From Phorcus lineatus (taxonomy: Eukaryota > Mollusca > Gastropoda > Trochida > Trochidae): 64,000 nt of DNA. The position numbers and the translations under genes are program-made. Where the stretch lies: assembly GCA_921293015.1 (NCBI GenBank), contig OV121081.1, positions 53,345,877 through 53,409,876 on the forward strand. Reading direction: 5' to 3'. This document shows, one piece after another, positions 25,396 through 39,733 of the stretch; the stretch's first letter is position 1, and the number at the start of each line of letters is the position of its first letter. The notes under the pieces were generated by a model, which worked only from the letters and a program-made list of their open reading frames with translations, ran no database searches and had not been told where the DNA came from.

Positions 25396-27059
25396 TTCTT
25401 TTAAAACTTCGAATACTTTGGTTGAGTATTGAGATGTTTGACCCTCCAAGGATAATACCTTTGGCATAATGTAATGTTTATTGGGGAAAATTTTAAGTAA
25501 TAAATTTTTCAGAAAACGTGCTACTTCCCCTTTAAATGAGGGGGATAAAATACATCTCCTTTTTGTGTTCTGTATATACTTTAAACATATGAATTTCACT
25601 TTTTATTAATACACTTTCGTAATTTGATGCTTTTATCCCTTTGACAATCGATGCTGATACACTAAATAAAACAGTTAAATTATATAATGTGACAGAAGTG
25701 ATGCAATAGTTTCTTGAAACAGCTGACATGGGTTTGTTGCGTTTGTCCAAAAAGAGAATAGACCATCGAACTCATGTCTGTAACAAAATTCTATCTGTCA
25801 CAATGACTGGTGGCTACCTAAATGGGTATGTTGTATCGTATGACTTTGTGCACTAGTGCAAATATCGCTTCAACTGAAAGTGCCGATTGCTGAATCACCA
25901 ATTAGTAACTAGTGGACATAGCATTGCGCATTTCACATGCATATGTTGTAAAAGTTTATGAACATTATGTTCGAGTTGGTTTAATCTAGTTTCAGTTGTT
26001 GATGCAGGGTACGTATTACCTTCAAAACGTGGAGAGGGATTCAGCCATTATACATGCAATTGTTATCAACAATGAACAACTACCACACAACCCAACTACA
26101 GACACCCCACCACCCCCTCCAACTATTGATCAGCCAATGCTATGATAAGTATGTGAAACGATTTTTCTAAATCTTGCATTAATTTAACTGTTCTGTGTTG
26201 GCTATTGCTCAATTCACACTTGAATGAGTACATGTAAACGATTCTCTATTTCTAGCCCATAATATAGTTTTACCGAGGTTACAATGAAGACAGTAATTGT
26301 CGCTAACTTGGGGGAATAATCTCCTTTATTAGGAATGTTCATTACAGCAAAGAGACATTATAGACAGTCTAAATATTTCATAAGCAAGCCTTTCTGCACA
26401 ATGGAATTACAAGGCTCAGCCTAGAAAATGGAAGTAAAAACATGATAGGTAAGAAATCCAAATGAAAAAAAATTATTTAACAAAATAAATTTTTCATCAA
26501 ATTAATTACAAACGGACATATGAACATGCAATGTGTTTCATTTGAAAATTTAATATGGGTAATTAAACAATGGTAAATGGAGGAAACATCGGACATGCCT
26601 CATAAAGTTAGTTATCGTCTACTCAAATTCATTGCGGAATATGCCACTGGCAGTATGAAACAAGAAATTAAGCCATATCTGCTCAAAAGAAGCAAATCAT
26701 AATAGTTTTGTTTTGTTCAAACAGACCCTATATCATCAACTTAATATATATTGTAGTTGATAGTTTATATTCATAGCTTGTTCATACATGTATATACTGA
26801 TTTCATTTAACTCTCCCTTTCAACTGACCTTTCCTGCATGGTTTTGGGGTCATGATAATATTTCGGCGAAAAGGTTATCAATCGTTTCAGTTTATCATAA
26901 TAATTACTGACACGTTTGTGAATATATAAAGGCATACAAAAAATTAAATAAAGACATGGTGAGTTATTTTTGACACCTATGCAAGACGTTATCGGTGATG
27001 CCATTCAATGGAGAAGAAATTTCTCTTGCAGGAAAGTGTCATTATATATTCTTAACATT
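25396..27059. other. No gene recognised
   Basis: AT-rich spacer with a few short open frames on the minus strand (25339-25750, 26807-27004) lacking splice or domain support. Confidence 0.4.
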
Positions 27060-27145
27060 GTCTATAGTGACGACTTTGTTGAAGTTGAAATTTTGATCGA
27101 AAACCGGACCGTTTGCTTGCGTCGATAAGTTGGAAATTAGGAATT
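27060..27145 (+). mobile_element. MITE, TTAA family, core fragment
   Basis: Holds the internal core of the 59521-59990 element in the same orientation: GTGACGACTTTGTTGAAG, then TTTGATCGAAAACCGGACC, then a diverged GCTTGCGTCGATAAG. Neither terminus can be recognised. Confidence 0.4.
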
Positions 27146-28062
27146 AAAGTGATCAGTTATTGATATAGTGTGAATGGGGCGTGTGATTTCAAAGTCTACA
27201 TACATATTCCAAGATGTTGTTCAATATCACTGAGCATTGTTAATTGTCTTATATTCTTAATTTTTGATGAATATTTTATATGTTTTTAATTTATACCATT
27301 ATAAAAGTCAATGTCGTACAATGACACTTTTTGTAGGGATCATGTTTTGCTGTCCGGATGCGTCGTATTTCAACTTGTTAGCAAGTCTTTTCAAAATTGT
27401 GGAGCTTTTTTGATATGGCAAACATATATTGGTATATATTGGTAGACGCAATAAGCATATATATACATATCTAATGCCGTGACGTGTTCTTCCTTTCGTT
27501 TCCAAACGAGATAGTGTAATTTCGGTAATGACGGATTTTCGAGTGAGACACGATTCCTTAAAATAGTATAAAAACAACATAATAGTGTATTTTCGGCCAT
27601 GACGGATTCTCCAGTGAGAAAAGTTGCGAAGTTGCCGCAGAGTCGTAAATATTCCAATCGTCAGCGCATGTTGTTGACTTGACACCTTCACTGTTTGTAG
27701 ATTCATAAACAACTCGATATATTAATTACACTAAGTTGTCGTCAAGTGGGTTTTGTTCACTAGATAACAGATACAATGTACAAGTGTAGCTCAATATCAT
27801 AGCCTGTCTAACAGTTCGCTGAATGGATAACTACACCGAAGCGTTGAAAACCGGAAATAAGATTTATAATAACAAGGAAGATACATTATAATTTAAAGAT
27901 GCTACAGATTAACATAAAATCATATGGTTTTTAAATTCAAATGTAATTTTGAAACATCATTAAATGTTTATATAAGTTTAAGAGAACACAAGTTTATGCA
28001 ATTTTCTTCAGTCTGTAGAAATATCTCATTACTCAGCCCAATCATCAGTAGTCGTAGAGGAA

Positions 28063-28144
28063 ATAATCAAGTTTCAAGCAAAAACCACTGGCAGCCATTT
28101 TTGTGTGAACACCTTTAAATCATTTGAGGTTGGGAAATGGATTC
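28063..28144 (+). repeat. Interspersed repeat, partner of 25314-25395
   Basis: Inverted partner about 2.7 kb away with only scattered mismatches over 82 bp. The similarity appears to continue towards GCGTAGCTTAACC, matching the third copy near 14.8 kb. Confidence 0.65.
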
Positions 28145-28619
28145 GCGTAGCTTAACCGATCAAAATACATTCGTTTCAAAACTGCTTTCTTTTGATTAAA
28201 AACTTTGTTCTGCAAATGGAAAAATTTATTTTTGGTTCGTGACATCTCTTTATTGAATCAAAAAAAGACATGCTACATACTTTTATCTATTTAAAATGGA
28301 ATGTAATTACAAGAATATGAATCACACGAAAATACAAGGTAACAGCGGTTTTTACAAGTATATTGAAATTTAAATATATCTAGTGTTAAAAAACATCCTT
28401 TGAGGATGAGAATTCTTTTGTCTAACTATATATATTTATATCTCAAGTACCAATCATGTTAATAATCCCTCAATTTGCCAAATAACTCTGTGCTTTGAGT
28501 GATGATAGTGAAAAATACAATCTAGTCTTATAGTCACATTTAGACTGTATTTCTCAATATATCGACCGTAACTACATCATACATTCGTACTTTTTTTCAG
28601 AGACTTATAGTCAGTCTAA

Positions 28620-28720
28620 CTTATAGCTGGAAGCGTTCACACCGCATGCGCGTTGTACATACCGAAGCGAGAACGACTCGATATTGGTCACGTGACCCAA
28701 GAAGCAGACGACCAATATGA
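28620..28720 (+). promoter_or_regulatory. Candidate promoter with NRF1-like, E-box and CCAAT motifs
   Basis: This block is clearly richer in G+C and CpG than its surroundings. It contains CGCATGCGCG (28643-28652), which resembles the NRF1 site; the perfect 12-bp palindrome GGTCACGTGACC (28686-28697), which includes the GTCACGTGAC form bound by TFEB/USF factors; an overlapping inverted CCAAT box (28683-28687); and a forward CCAAT box (28712-28716). There is no obvious TATA box. The motif set suits a broadly expressed gene. It is followed within 150 bp by a strong splice donor, which supports a transcription start here. Confidence 0.5.
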
Positions 28721-28868
28721 ATCTCGGTGGCGCAACATCAGAGTCCTTTCAGCAGGAGCGAAGATGGAAGCAGAGTTAGATTGAGGAGTACGTCATTCCC
28801 AGCTGACATCATTGGGTTGTCTCTATCTACATTTATGCCTGTCCGGCGTTGTCTACGATCCATGTGCG
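28721..28868 (+). other. Candidate first exon (mostly 5' UTR) of the GNAT gene
   Basis: The block ends at CCATGTGCG followed by GTGAGTAT, a strong donor with the intron starting at 28869. It holds a six-codon upstream open frame (28764-28784) in good initiation context. A later ATG at 28835 is in poor context and is open to the donor, giving 11 codons plus one base. That phase joins the GNAT exon at 41470 in frame (G plus TC gives Val, then Trp-Leu-Asn). The transcription start is not defined and the left border is arbitrary. Joining to the exon 12.6 kb away is an inference from phase and position, and a match of phase alone has a one-in-three chance. Confidence 0.4.
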
Positions 28869-31800
28869 GTGAGTATCTATCTAACACCTTGTAAGGCATG
28901 CTCTCAACTCTGCCACTCTGTTTACATCTACTGCTTCAGATTGTAAACAAGCCTTCTTTCAATGGTGCCCGTCGACCTAGTTTGGTAAAAGGGGTTTCGT
29001 TTTGGTTTGAAAGTGATTTCAGTAATCATGTATTATGGTTAGAATGTTTGGCAAGAATTGTATGGAACAGTGTCATATATAGCTAGGAAACTGATAACAA
29101 AAATCCAAAATCAGAGATCAATTAAGCTGATCTAGAGGAGGCGGCTTGATGAAGAACCTCTAAGAGAGTGCAAAATATACAACATGCGTTGTTTTTAAGC
29201 GTATGTCGTCTTACAGTATCTCAAATGTGTCACCTTAATTAATACTATAACGCTTAGAAGGATTTCTTATAAATCGATTATCATTTAATGCAATAACGTG
29301 GCACCAAATAAGCGTGATTTTCAAACTTCAATCAAAATATAGACTTACTTTTCAAGATATTATGTTTCGGGCTAGGGGGCGGGGGGTTTAAGGTTTAAAA
29401 ATTTTGAAACAGTTACAGTCAGTATGTTACACTTGATGCATCCCCTGCATGAGAACCTTATATCCGACCTAAATTCGCTTTCTGCACGAAACATTCAACT
29501 CGGTATACATTTATCTTCTTGCATTATACGGGGCTTACGTGGGCTAAGTAGACTGTGACCGTATAGCATGTCTAGTAAGCTGTTATATTGTATCTGCCTA
29601 GTATCATAACCTCTATTACACTAGGTCATATTTACATGACAATGATTAATAAATGCAGTATTTCTCGTTAGAATATTTAATCCAGCGTCAAACTGACTAC
29701 TCTTGCATTATAAAGGCCCCTGGTGTAATGAATAACGGTCATTTATACGGACTAATCCTGAGACATATTGTAAACAAAGAGAACATCTTGAGGATTTGAA
29801 CGGGCGGTCATTTCCCTGTGACCTTTTGAACCCCAGATTGACCGAGTCTGAAATAGGCTCTGTGTAATCCAACAGCTGTGGCACTCTACCTTGTGCTTAT
29901 ATGTGCTTGTGCCGAATAAATCTGTCATTAATGGATACTGTTTTCATTGAAATAGACCAGCATCATCTAACCTTCTTTATGCAATGAATTATGGATTTAT
30001 GACGATCTCTTGAAACGTACATACTGTGACCTATCTTCAACAATCAGTTTTTGCAATATCAACTTGACCTATTTTAAAGGTGAAATTAGCTTACTCTTTT
30101 GTATTTTGTAGTTGATTCCGTACGGTATAAATCTGGAGTGAACTTACTGTATCGATTGAATGACAGGTCTTCCGCAAACGATGAATAATGGCTGCTATTG
30201 TGCGCTAATAGAACTATATCCGATACAGATGTATTTATTCTTATTACAAAACCTCGATTGTTGTCATTTTTTATTTGTAAGCATGTCACAATATTAGAAT
30301 GATTTTCCACAGTTATGTATTAACGATTCATGTTTTATTAACTTGAGCAACAAAACTAAACACTTAGAACTCTATGCGACATAACATGAAGGACACAATA
30401 CCTAATATGTCTTATTAACCTTCTAAAAATGGGGTAATTAGCTACATAATTTGTTCTTTAGTTTATTTTGACAATGCTAAATTGGTGATATATGAAACTC
30501 AGTTCAAAAGATAAAGTGAGCAATGTAATGTTGTTGATTTAAACACTGAACCTCATGTAGACCTTTTAAATTAGACTAAAATTTAGTCTGTGAAAATTTT
30601 GAATAATTTACTGTTCCTTCGTCCACAATATTTATTTCTTCTTTGGGCTCCTAATTTCATAGATTTGCTGAATGTGTACCTAGACTGTATAAAAGGCTCC
30701 TTTATATACACAGTCATGAAGCAGGACTACTTTTAAATGTGTAAGTATCATTTCAAAAGAAGATCGAATTCAGTTTTATCTTGGAAGTGTCACACTACTA
30801 GAAAGTTTGAATAATGACACGCCAATTTATTATTTCTATTTAAGTTGAAATTAGGTTATGATGTGAAATACCTTCTTTATGAAAGAAAGTAGATATGATA
30901 CAGAATGATTTGGGTGATAACATGTAATTTATAGATAGTTTGATTAAATTATTTTTCTCACGTTCACAATTTCAAATACTTGTGGAAATAGACGATAGTA
31001 GACAATGATGAAGGGGGTGGTGTCGTTAACTAAATCAATACATGATCTTGTTATACATCCTGGCTATGACATAATACCATAATCCGCTTTTGAAGGAAGG
31101 CTAACGTATCTTAGCTGCGTTGATGATATCACAATTTCCTTGTCAATAACTTCAGAAGTTGAATATCGATATAAGGATTATTGACATAAAGTAGTCAATA
31201 ACATGCTTTATTCATTTGAAATAGATACTTAACCACTGAAAGAGGATTATTCACAAGGAAGGAATTTCAATCTGCGTTAAGAAAACATTTCAGTCTACGA
31301 GATTTGTATCCATAAGTGTGAAACTAAAACAAACGCTTGTGAAAGAAGATTTCTCCAAAAATATTTACCATTTTTAGGTTATTAGAGATATATCAATTAG
31401 AATTGCAAAATTTGTAAAAAAAAAGAAAACAACAACAAACAATACCATTCTATCTTCATGATATTTTTGTTAAACTTCGGCTTTGAATATTTTTCAGTCG
31501 TCACAATAGAGTCTAAACAAGAGTTGTTGTGTCGGAAGTAGAACATATTCATGTTTGTGTAAATGATGTCATGTTTGTGGAAGCAAATACAGGGTTGCTC
31601 GCTACGAAAATGTCGATTGTTTAATGGGCCGTGATGTTCGGACCCATTTCGCTACGTAATTTGCCATCAATTGATTAGCGCCAGAAATAGCACGAATTAT
31701 TCTACGGTTACGTTCTGTTCGCGAATAAGGCCGAGTAATATGTTCACACAAGCTTTGACCAGATAGAGAGAGTGGCAACACAGATTAATGGGTTTTTATA

Positions 31801-32879
31801 ACCGGAGTGTTGATGTGCTGAGCGTGCTAAGTGGTCATCGCTGAATAATTCACTGTAGTAAGGCTTGCACATTTGCCATGCATTTGACGCAACGATGATG
31901 AGATTGTGATATAAGGTGCTTTATATCCGTTTATAAAATACTACACCATACTTTTCTCAAATAATTGACTTACTGCAGAAAAAGATTGACAAAACATACT
32001 GGTTGTTGGTCTTTCGTTAGCATAGACGTTATTATACCTATTGTACAATTGCTACATTGTACAACGGATTCCTTCTGAGGTAATGAACTTTTTTAAAAGC
32101 ATTTCTTATGTTGAAGAAACAGGGTCACGGTTATTCATATCTAAGAATAATGTCATTTTAATTTTCAAACTTGAATTCAAGAGAATGTTTTCCTTTGTTT
32201 AAAAATGGTTGTGAATATAAAGTAATAAGTTCGTTGATCAAACTTCGAACTTTAGTGGAATTATTATTTTGTAAACTTAAAGGAACATGCTAGTTCCGAA
32301 CAATCACATGAATAAAAAAGAAATAGAAATAGGAAAAGCAAAATACTCGTCTTCCCCTTTCCTGTCCCGGATCTTTGATTTTGACAGTGCCAGCTTTCTA
32401 GGACCTTTTTCATTATTTTCAGTTGATATCTCTCAAACTCTAGTGTAAAACCCGAATCTGAGAAAGAGTTTAAGTCTAGACTAGGTTACCGAGTTCATAG
32501 TACACGTGTTTCTCTCATTACAGGTAACTTTCGAAAGGTGCTCTTAGCTTCTCCGCTCAAATGCACAAGTGTGTAAAACAATAACGCAAATACACCGGTA
32601 GACAATATTCGTTTCAAACAAATCCTTATAATAAGTTCTGCTTACAAAACAGAAACTTATATTTCGTACATTCATGGCAATCGATAATAACTTTCCAATT
32701 GTAGCTACGTATGTTTTGATAGGTATACTTAAAATGTGTGGTGTTAAATGATGAGTAAACTTTATTTCATTTTGATGAACAGTAAAATTCTGATAAGTTT
32801 ATTCAACGGCCAACATAAAAGTCTAGGGAAATACGTCACATATCAATTCCGTAAGATACACCAATAGGTTACCATGATG

Positions 32880-33355
32880 ATATATTGTAACGGTGGGCTA
32901 GACAACCTCCTTTGTGAATTTGCGAATATATATATGTATATTTATACCGCTTGTATATATCAGCCTGGAGGTCGGTATTGTGATATATGCCGATGGTGTA
33001 TATATCAGCAAAATGGTATGAACACGTGTTTTGATTTATACCGAATGTATATATATACCATGAGGTCTGTATGGCGATATATGCCTGGTATGGATCAGTA
33101 AAATGGTATGGATACATGGAGTGATATAAATGCTGTATGTATATATCAGCCAGAAGGTCTGTATGGTGATATATGCCTTGTATAGGTCAGTAGAATGGTT
33201 ATTATGGTTACATGCAGTGATATGTATGCCCGTGGTAGAGATCAGCGATTGAGTATGGGTATATATAAGTTGATGAATATATCAGCCAGGAAACATTTGT
33301 AGTGACACATGCAAATAGTATAGATCAGCCAATGGGTCTGTAGTGTGATATCTGT
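32880..33355. repeat. Diverged tandem repeat, about 92-94 bp period
   Basis: The phrase GGTCTGTATGGTGATATATGCC and variants starts at about 32970, 33064 and 33156, with weaker units following to about 33335. Between them TATATATCAGCC and AAAATGGTATG recur in the same order. Copies differ by substitutions and the last units are less regular. The frames at 32869-33117 on both strands are by-products of this repeat. Confidence 0.7.
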
Positions 33356-36352
33356 CGATGTTTTTCAAGATTATCTAACAAATCTGCTGTTGTGTGAAAG
33401 CTAGATATGGGATATATCATGATATAACTAAGAACTATGGAGTTCAGATAGATCCGCAACGATTCTGTAGTGAGGCGTACGCTGAAGGTTTAATGGCGCA
33501 TGGATGCTCATCGTAAAGACGTGCGGGGGATTTTGGTGTGATATGCTTTCCTCATATTACAGGTCTGTTACGTTTAATTGTGCGCGGTCGATGATTAGAT
33601 AACTGTGTTTGTTTTGTTGAAATTGTAATGTCAGCTCCGAGGGCGTTCGGTTAGACACAAAGTCTATTGTTGTTTGTTTTGTCGATTTATATTTTCTTAA
33701 ACTATTTGCAATCATTAGTTTGGCACGTGTTTCATATTCAATCACTCAAGATAACCATTTCAACGAATACAATAAATATGATTGATTCAACACAGATATC
33801 GGATTGAACACCTTCAAGTGTTGTGTTTCAAGGAGGCTTTTCAGCAATCTCCGTGTTTCAGAACATTGCCTGTTTCTCTTAAATCAAGTATTAATCGACA
33901 GATGGTCAGTTTGCCTCTGTAAAATTCGATCAAATATTATGCTTCCAAAATGAATATAACTTCGATTACAAGACAGGTTCTTGTTTTACACTGATGCATC
34001 ACTAACATTCTTAGTCTTGCGCTGTTCGATGATCCACCAATATAAAGATGCTTAACAAGCATAAAAAACCCATGATCTACACAAGACGGAAATGAATCAA
34101 TGTTGAGGTTTACATGTGAAACGAGCAAGCTATATCGAGTGTGATGGCCTGGTCTGATACATTTCTTTACGCCTACATGGTCTGTCTTCTTCAGGTAAAC
34201 AGAGTGCAATGTGATGGCTATGTGAGGGTTGGGTGTGCAAAGTTTTAGAAACTCGAGTTGCAGTTTCTAGACCTCACACATCCTAAATCTATTACTCTTA
34301 ATGTTATACCCAGGTTTATATGGTTAGTTGTTTACATAACACTTACATATAGTTAAATATATCCTGACCATTCAAACCTTACACCTACAAAACATGGATT
34401 CACTTTGAGTTTTAACATTTTCATAATGAAGAATAGCCACTTGTTACTCAATGCTTTGTAATCGTCTCAAATTCAAATCTTATGTATCTTTTTCAAGAAT
34501 TACATTAAAAACTGTCGGCAAAAAAGCATGGTTCGAAAGACAACCTTTACAGTTTAAACGATAATTATATTATGTTATTGTTGTTTAAGTCAGGTTGTAT
34601 ATTAATCAGTCATTCATACCTTTGCAAACAACCTCATTTAAGATTGGGTTTTCAATTATGAAAAGTCATTGTTTAAGAATTGAACATATGCAGTCACTGT
34701 CTATCTATCTGGCTATCAAACTGATCCAAGAATAACACAAGTCGGACGCTTGAAAAAGTCTGGGAAGGATGAGACTTCAAGGTATCATTGCTTGGAAACT
34801 GTAAATACCTATACTCGATACCTGGCAGAAATAGATCTACAGGCGCCCAAAATTGGTATAATTACGTCGCCGGGTGAAACTCCTGCAACATTCCTTTGAC
34901 GGAAGATGAGTTTTGGTATCATTTGCTGAACCTAGAGGAATTAACATTTGGGTATGTAACAGGGCTGCTTTTCTTGTCCTATCTTTTCTTCGTTGTAAAG
35001 GGTAATACACTTAATTGCCTCTTCTTATTCTGTAGTTGTGAACATTCAAGGTGTTTCAAGCTTGTTCTTTGATAACTTACAATAATTTATAATTTACAAA
35101 TGGAAAGTGAAGGTCATTCTGGAATAATTAACTACCTGTTAAAGATATATTATATTTAGAGTTAACGAAATAAATTGTCATTGTCGCTGAGAAGCTATTA
35201 ATCTAAAAGTAGCGTTTCCACTTGTGTTTTATACACATTTATTTACTTGTGAGATTTAAAATAGATTAAAAAGGGCTATCATGTATACGGATTTCAAAAT
35301 AAGATCGAACTGTGGGCGTTTTATCAATTTTCAGCTATGATATTCCAATTTTGGAAGCAATGGATGTTACCATGGTACATTGCCGGTTGATTTATCACCC
35401 ATTCGTCTTCGTGACGCTCCGTGCGTCACACACACATCTATATTTGTCGCAACGACATGCGTCAACAACAACTGACTTATTGAATTTCAAAGAATATCTA
35501 AAATATGTCCTTTGATAACTTGATAAGGAAACGATAAATTACAATACTTAACTTTAATTGGATTTATTTCATGCTGTAATTAATTTACCTTTTGAATCAT
35601 GTTGTGGGTATGTACAAGTGATCAATACAGAAAAAAGTTTATCTTTTGTTAGTAGACAAGATATTTATGAGTAATTGTATATGCTAAATTACCCCTTCAT
35701 TCGATGGACAGTTGGCAACAGAGCATACCTATATGACTTTAAGATGAAGATAAAGTAAATATTATCATAGCTTTGAGGACATTTTGTTTTCAAAAGATGT
35801 CCTTTTATTTAATTGTTCTGGAATTTTCAGAGATTTATTGACATAAGGTATATTTTACGTGTCTGTAAACTGACGGTATTCGTGCGCTTTTGTGATATTA
35901 TAACCAACAAATCGGTCATTCCAAATGAATCAAACACTTCATTTGAATGCTTTGCAGATGTGTTAGTCATGCATTGAGAGAAAATGTAAATTTAGCAAGG
36001 TGCAATCGAAATTTGATAAACCATTCAGCTAATCAGGCCTTTAAGACCAGATAAGCTAATGACATAGGTCGCCGTCTGTCTGTAAAGTTTGCACATGTTC
36101 GACCCCTCCTAATGAACGTGTGCACCTCAAAAGCTGACTTTTGCAGGGGATCCAAGTTTGTACATTTGGTTCTTACATGTACTTCGTACTCTTACCTCAT
36201 ACCCTGCAATCGTAAACTCTGACACAAACCTCTGCTCGTCAGCTCAAATGTAACTTTAATTCAGTCTACATATAATACAGTTTTTATTCTGTCAATTGGT
36301 TTCGGGGAAGAAGTCTTCAAAATTTCAGAAGTGAGTCGAGATCTGATTCTTA

Positions 36353-36597
36353 TTCATTCATTCAAGTTTATTTATTACAAATTTTAACCGATAATTGTTC
36401 ATAATTCTCTCTGCTACCTTAAATCTCTTAGAATTGAGTTTATCTAAATGGAATCTTGTTTTTTTTTTCCTTTTCATAATTTCCATCTGTTTTATACTCT
36501 CTGAAAATTTCTGATTATATCGGCAATCATCAAACATCATATTCCTTTTATATATCACTTCCTCTTTTACTGTTCCGGCGCCATAGGGCTTCACGTT
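36353..36597 (-). mobile_element. LINE 3' end fragment with a (TGAA)n-type tail
   Basis: On the minus strand an open stretch (36594 down to 36358) encodes a basic segment rich in Lys, Arg and Asn (about 78 residues). It ends in a stop inside AATAAACTTGAATGAATGAAT, directly at the short simple-repeat tail. A basic C-terminus running into AATAAA and a 4-bp repeat tail is usual for truncated LINEs. No reverse transcriptase motif survives, so the clade is unknown. Confidence 0.4.
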
Positions 36598-39500
36598 TCC
36601 AAATGTTCACAACAAAGCCCCTGTAGGCTCCACGTCAAAGGTGATTACCGTTTTAGCGTTGTGTGGGCGTCTTCCTTTTATCTTCTCAGCTGTCGTGAAA
36701 AATAAAATGCTTTCGATCTGCGTGACAGCACTGACCATCAATAAGTATCTACATCGCATGAAGGTAGGAAGATGTCACGTAACGGACACTTAACAACTCG
36801 TTACCATGGAAATGATAATAGTTTCCTTTGTTGTTTGTCTTGTCGCCGATTATAGAAACGAAATGAGGATCAAACTAAGGATGCTAAAGGGAGAGAGTAT
36901 GTTTATATTATCTAAGATTTGAATTTATTATTTATTTGCAGATGTAAGTTTAGTTCCGTGTTTAATTTGAAACTTTACTTGATAAGCAAATGGGCAATTC
37001 GTCAAAGTATGTATACTTAATTTAATAACGTTGGGTAAGTTTCCAACCATCAAAGTAACCAAACATTGTCTATGACATCAAATAGACGAAGTACTCTTTA
37101 CAATCAAGTTTCTTATAATGATAGTTTCCTATATGTTTTTTTTTATGATTCCACAATTTCTTTTGATTAGGTACAGAAACAGAAACAGGTACATGTACGC
37201 ACTGTATATCGAAGGAGTTTATGTTTCCATTGTGACAGAAGGGTAACCAACATGTTACCTCTGATTGCTATAACAACGGGCATCTCTTCTTGTACTGAAA
37301 ATGTACATCCTAGATGGAATGATATATATCATATACTGCCATTTAGTATCAGTTGACACATTGAACTATTGTCCTTCCGTTTTTGTCGAGTTTGTCTATT
37401 ATAAAATCTATATGTTCTGCCCTTGGTATTTGTGTTACTTTCACTGATGTTTGCTTACTTGCTGGTGGTAAATCGATTAACAGTCGTTATTGGCAGAACT
37501 TATGAACGATGTTGGCGCTTAACTCCAACATATGCTTATTTCTCTGCCGTTCATCTATCAATGATTACTCTATTTGCTTGAGGCATTCGTTGAGGGTTCT
37601 TTGAGGTGAATTTGCTTACGATGTTGCTGTCTTCGGCAGTTTCTCAATGACCTGTTTGCGATCCACGTTATTGACCCGATGGTGCTTCACGATAAGTAGA
37701 CCGGCCAGTTCTAATTCACTCAGAGTTGTTTGTCAGGGAACAAGGCCGTTATGTATTGCTCCACAACTTGGGCTAGTCTCTTGATAAGAAAGGCCCTCAT
37801 CGAGATATTGTCCTCTTATTTAAGGTTCATTTCAGTCGTATATGGTGTTATCCTGAACGAGAATGACAATCAATAAAGTGGAGGAAAACGCGGTTGCAAG
37901 AACCATAAATGACATTATTTGGTCAATCCGAGCCTTATACTTGCATCTTTATTTCTTCCCGATACCACTGATTCATAGAATTTGTACGAGAATCTGTTTC
38001 GAATATGAGTCTATTGTCCAATTCGATTCATAAGTACATATCATTGAAGAGGTCTTCTGATTACTAAAAAAGAACCATTAAATATAGGGTAGTTTTATGA
38101 CTTTCTTTTACAATGTCGTGTATATTTCAATGGCAAAACTAACGACAGAAAATTGTGATTGTTCATTGACTTCATCTGACAATACCAATAGAGTGACCTT
38201 AAGGCTGCGCCAAAGTGTGGGCAAAAATAACGATTATAAGAAGTGTACATAATGTTTTAAAAATGGGGTCAGTAGGTATCCCATAGCAATCATTACTATC
38301 AGCAGTATTTTTCTATCTCAGAAAATAAGTGACGACATTTTCGCAAGGCTTCTCTTTCGTAATCTCAAAATGGTAAAGATGAATTATGTTCTCAACTGAA
38401 GAGAGAAGATATTCTGTATTTGTAGGATACCTAGTATAAGCCAAATGAATCCATTCACATATTTTGTTCTTTAATGACAATCCTTCATTTCCATTTACAG
38501 TGATAAGACAGCCATCGTGATCAACTGATGTCAATTCTGAAGTTGCACAAGGGCATCTCAAGGTCCATCACACCTCTTTGAACAAATTCTATTCATAAGA
38601 ATAAACGGACGTATCGAATCTTTGCTCTTACTCAAACACTTGGTGTCCTTCTGACCATTTCAAGGATCTATTTGTTTAGAATGTGTTTGAGAATCCTTTG
38701 ATCTTATGATGAATTGCGCATATAAAATTGTATACGCCTCAGAAATGTAAGGAATTAATTTTTAAAGTTGTTTAAACTTGTTACTGAGTCATCTGACAAC
38801 AATTATTAAATTTTGGCGACTTTGGGACTGTTTCAATATCTTTTCTGTGTATGTTACAAGTTTTTCGTTAAATCTATACACCCTCTTAAAAATGAAATTT
38901 TAAAAATCCAAAGCATCTAGAAGTTGAAACTCGCCTATGTTGTAGCTGAAGCATTGGGGAGTAACGCGATTTTCGATATTTGCAATTTTTTAATACCCTT
39001 TTTTACAAGCCTTCAAAGTTGGTTGACATAGCTAATGTGAGCATATTCAAGGGGCAATAACTCAAAAAAGTTAAACTCAATTTTTCAACATTTTTGCTGG
39101 AATGCAAGACAACCATGAACACTTTACAAATCAATAAAAACGTTCATTTACGTTCACAATAAGCGATCATAAACGGGGGAAATACTTTTTTAACAATTTA
39201 CCTGGGCTAATTTTTCAAAATGCACTTAAAAACTTGAAACTTGTTTTGAAAGAAGCGTTATAACAATATGAATGAAAACGTAATTCACGAAGAATTCGTA
39301 AGTGTCTTTGCAATAATTACAGATTGGTTATGAGATTTGATCAGATCAAACATGCTGTTGAAGCTTAATGCATCAGCCAATTTTCGTGAAACTTTCAGGT
39401 TTGACATCACTATGTGCTTAATGAATGTACTTTTACGGCGCTGAATCCTTTTGTCGTCGCTTGCGACCATATTTCCGTTTGTGCTTTTTAACCTACGCGT

Positions 39501-39733
39501 GTTAAATCCGATATTTCTATCGTTAACCCTTACATTAATGCGTATCACGTAACCTTTACCTAATTAACCCTGAACGTAGATTACAATAACGATTTTCTCT
39601 GGAAGTCGATTGTTTTTGACAGGTTTTGACATTTTCTAGCATCATCAGTGCCTAATCAACCATGGTAATGACCTGTCTCATTTAGTATATCTCTCATTTC
39701 GCAAGGGAGTCGTAAAGTCGAATAGGTCCTTAA

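Noticed and set aside
25340..25540. TTAA-flanked MITE at 25.3 kb
   Set aside because: The repeat similarity with 28063-28144 continues past the TTAA, so TTAA is not the element boundary.
35410..35428. Perfect 7-bp stem GTGACGC/GCGTCAC as a structured RNA
   Set aside because: Too short, isolated and without covariation or a known motif.
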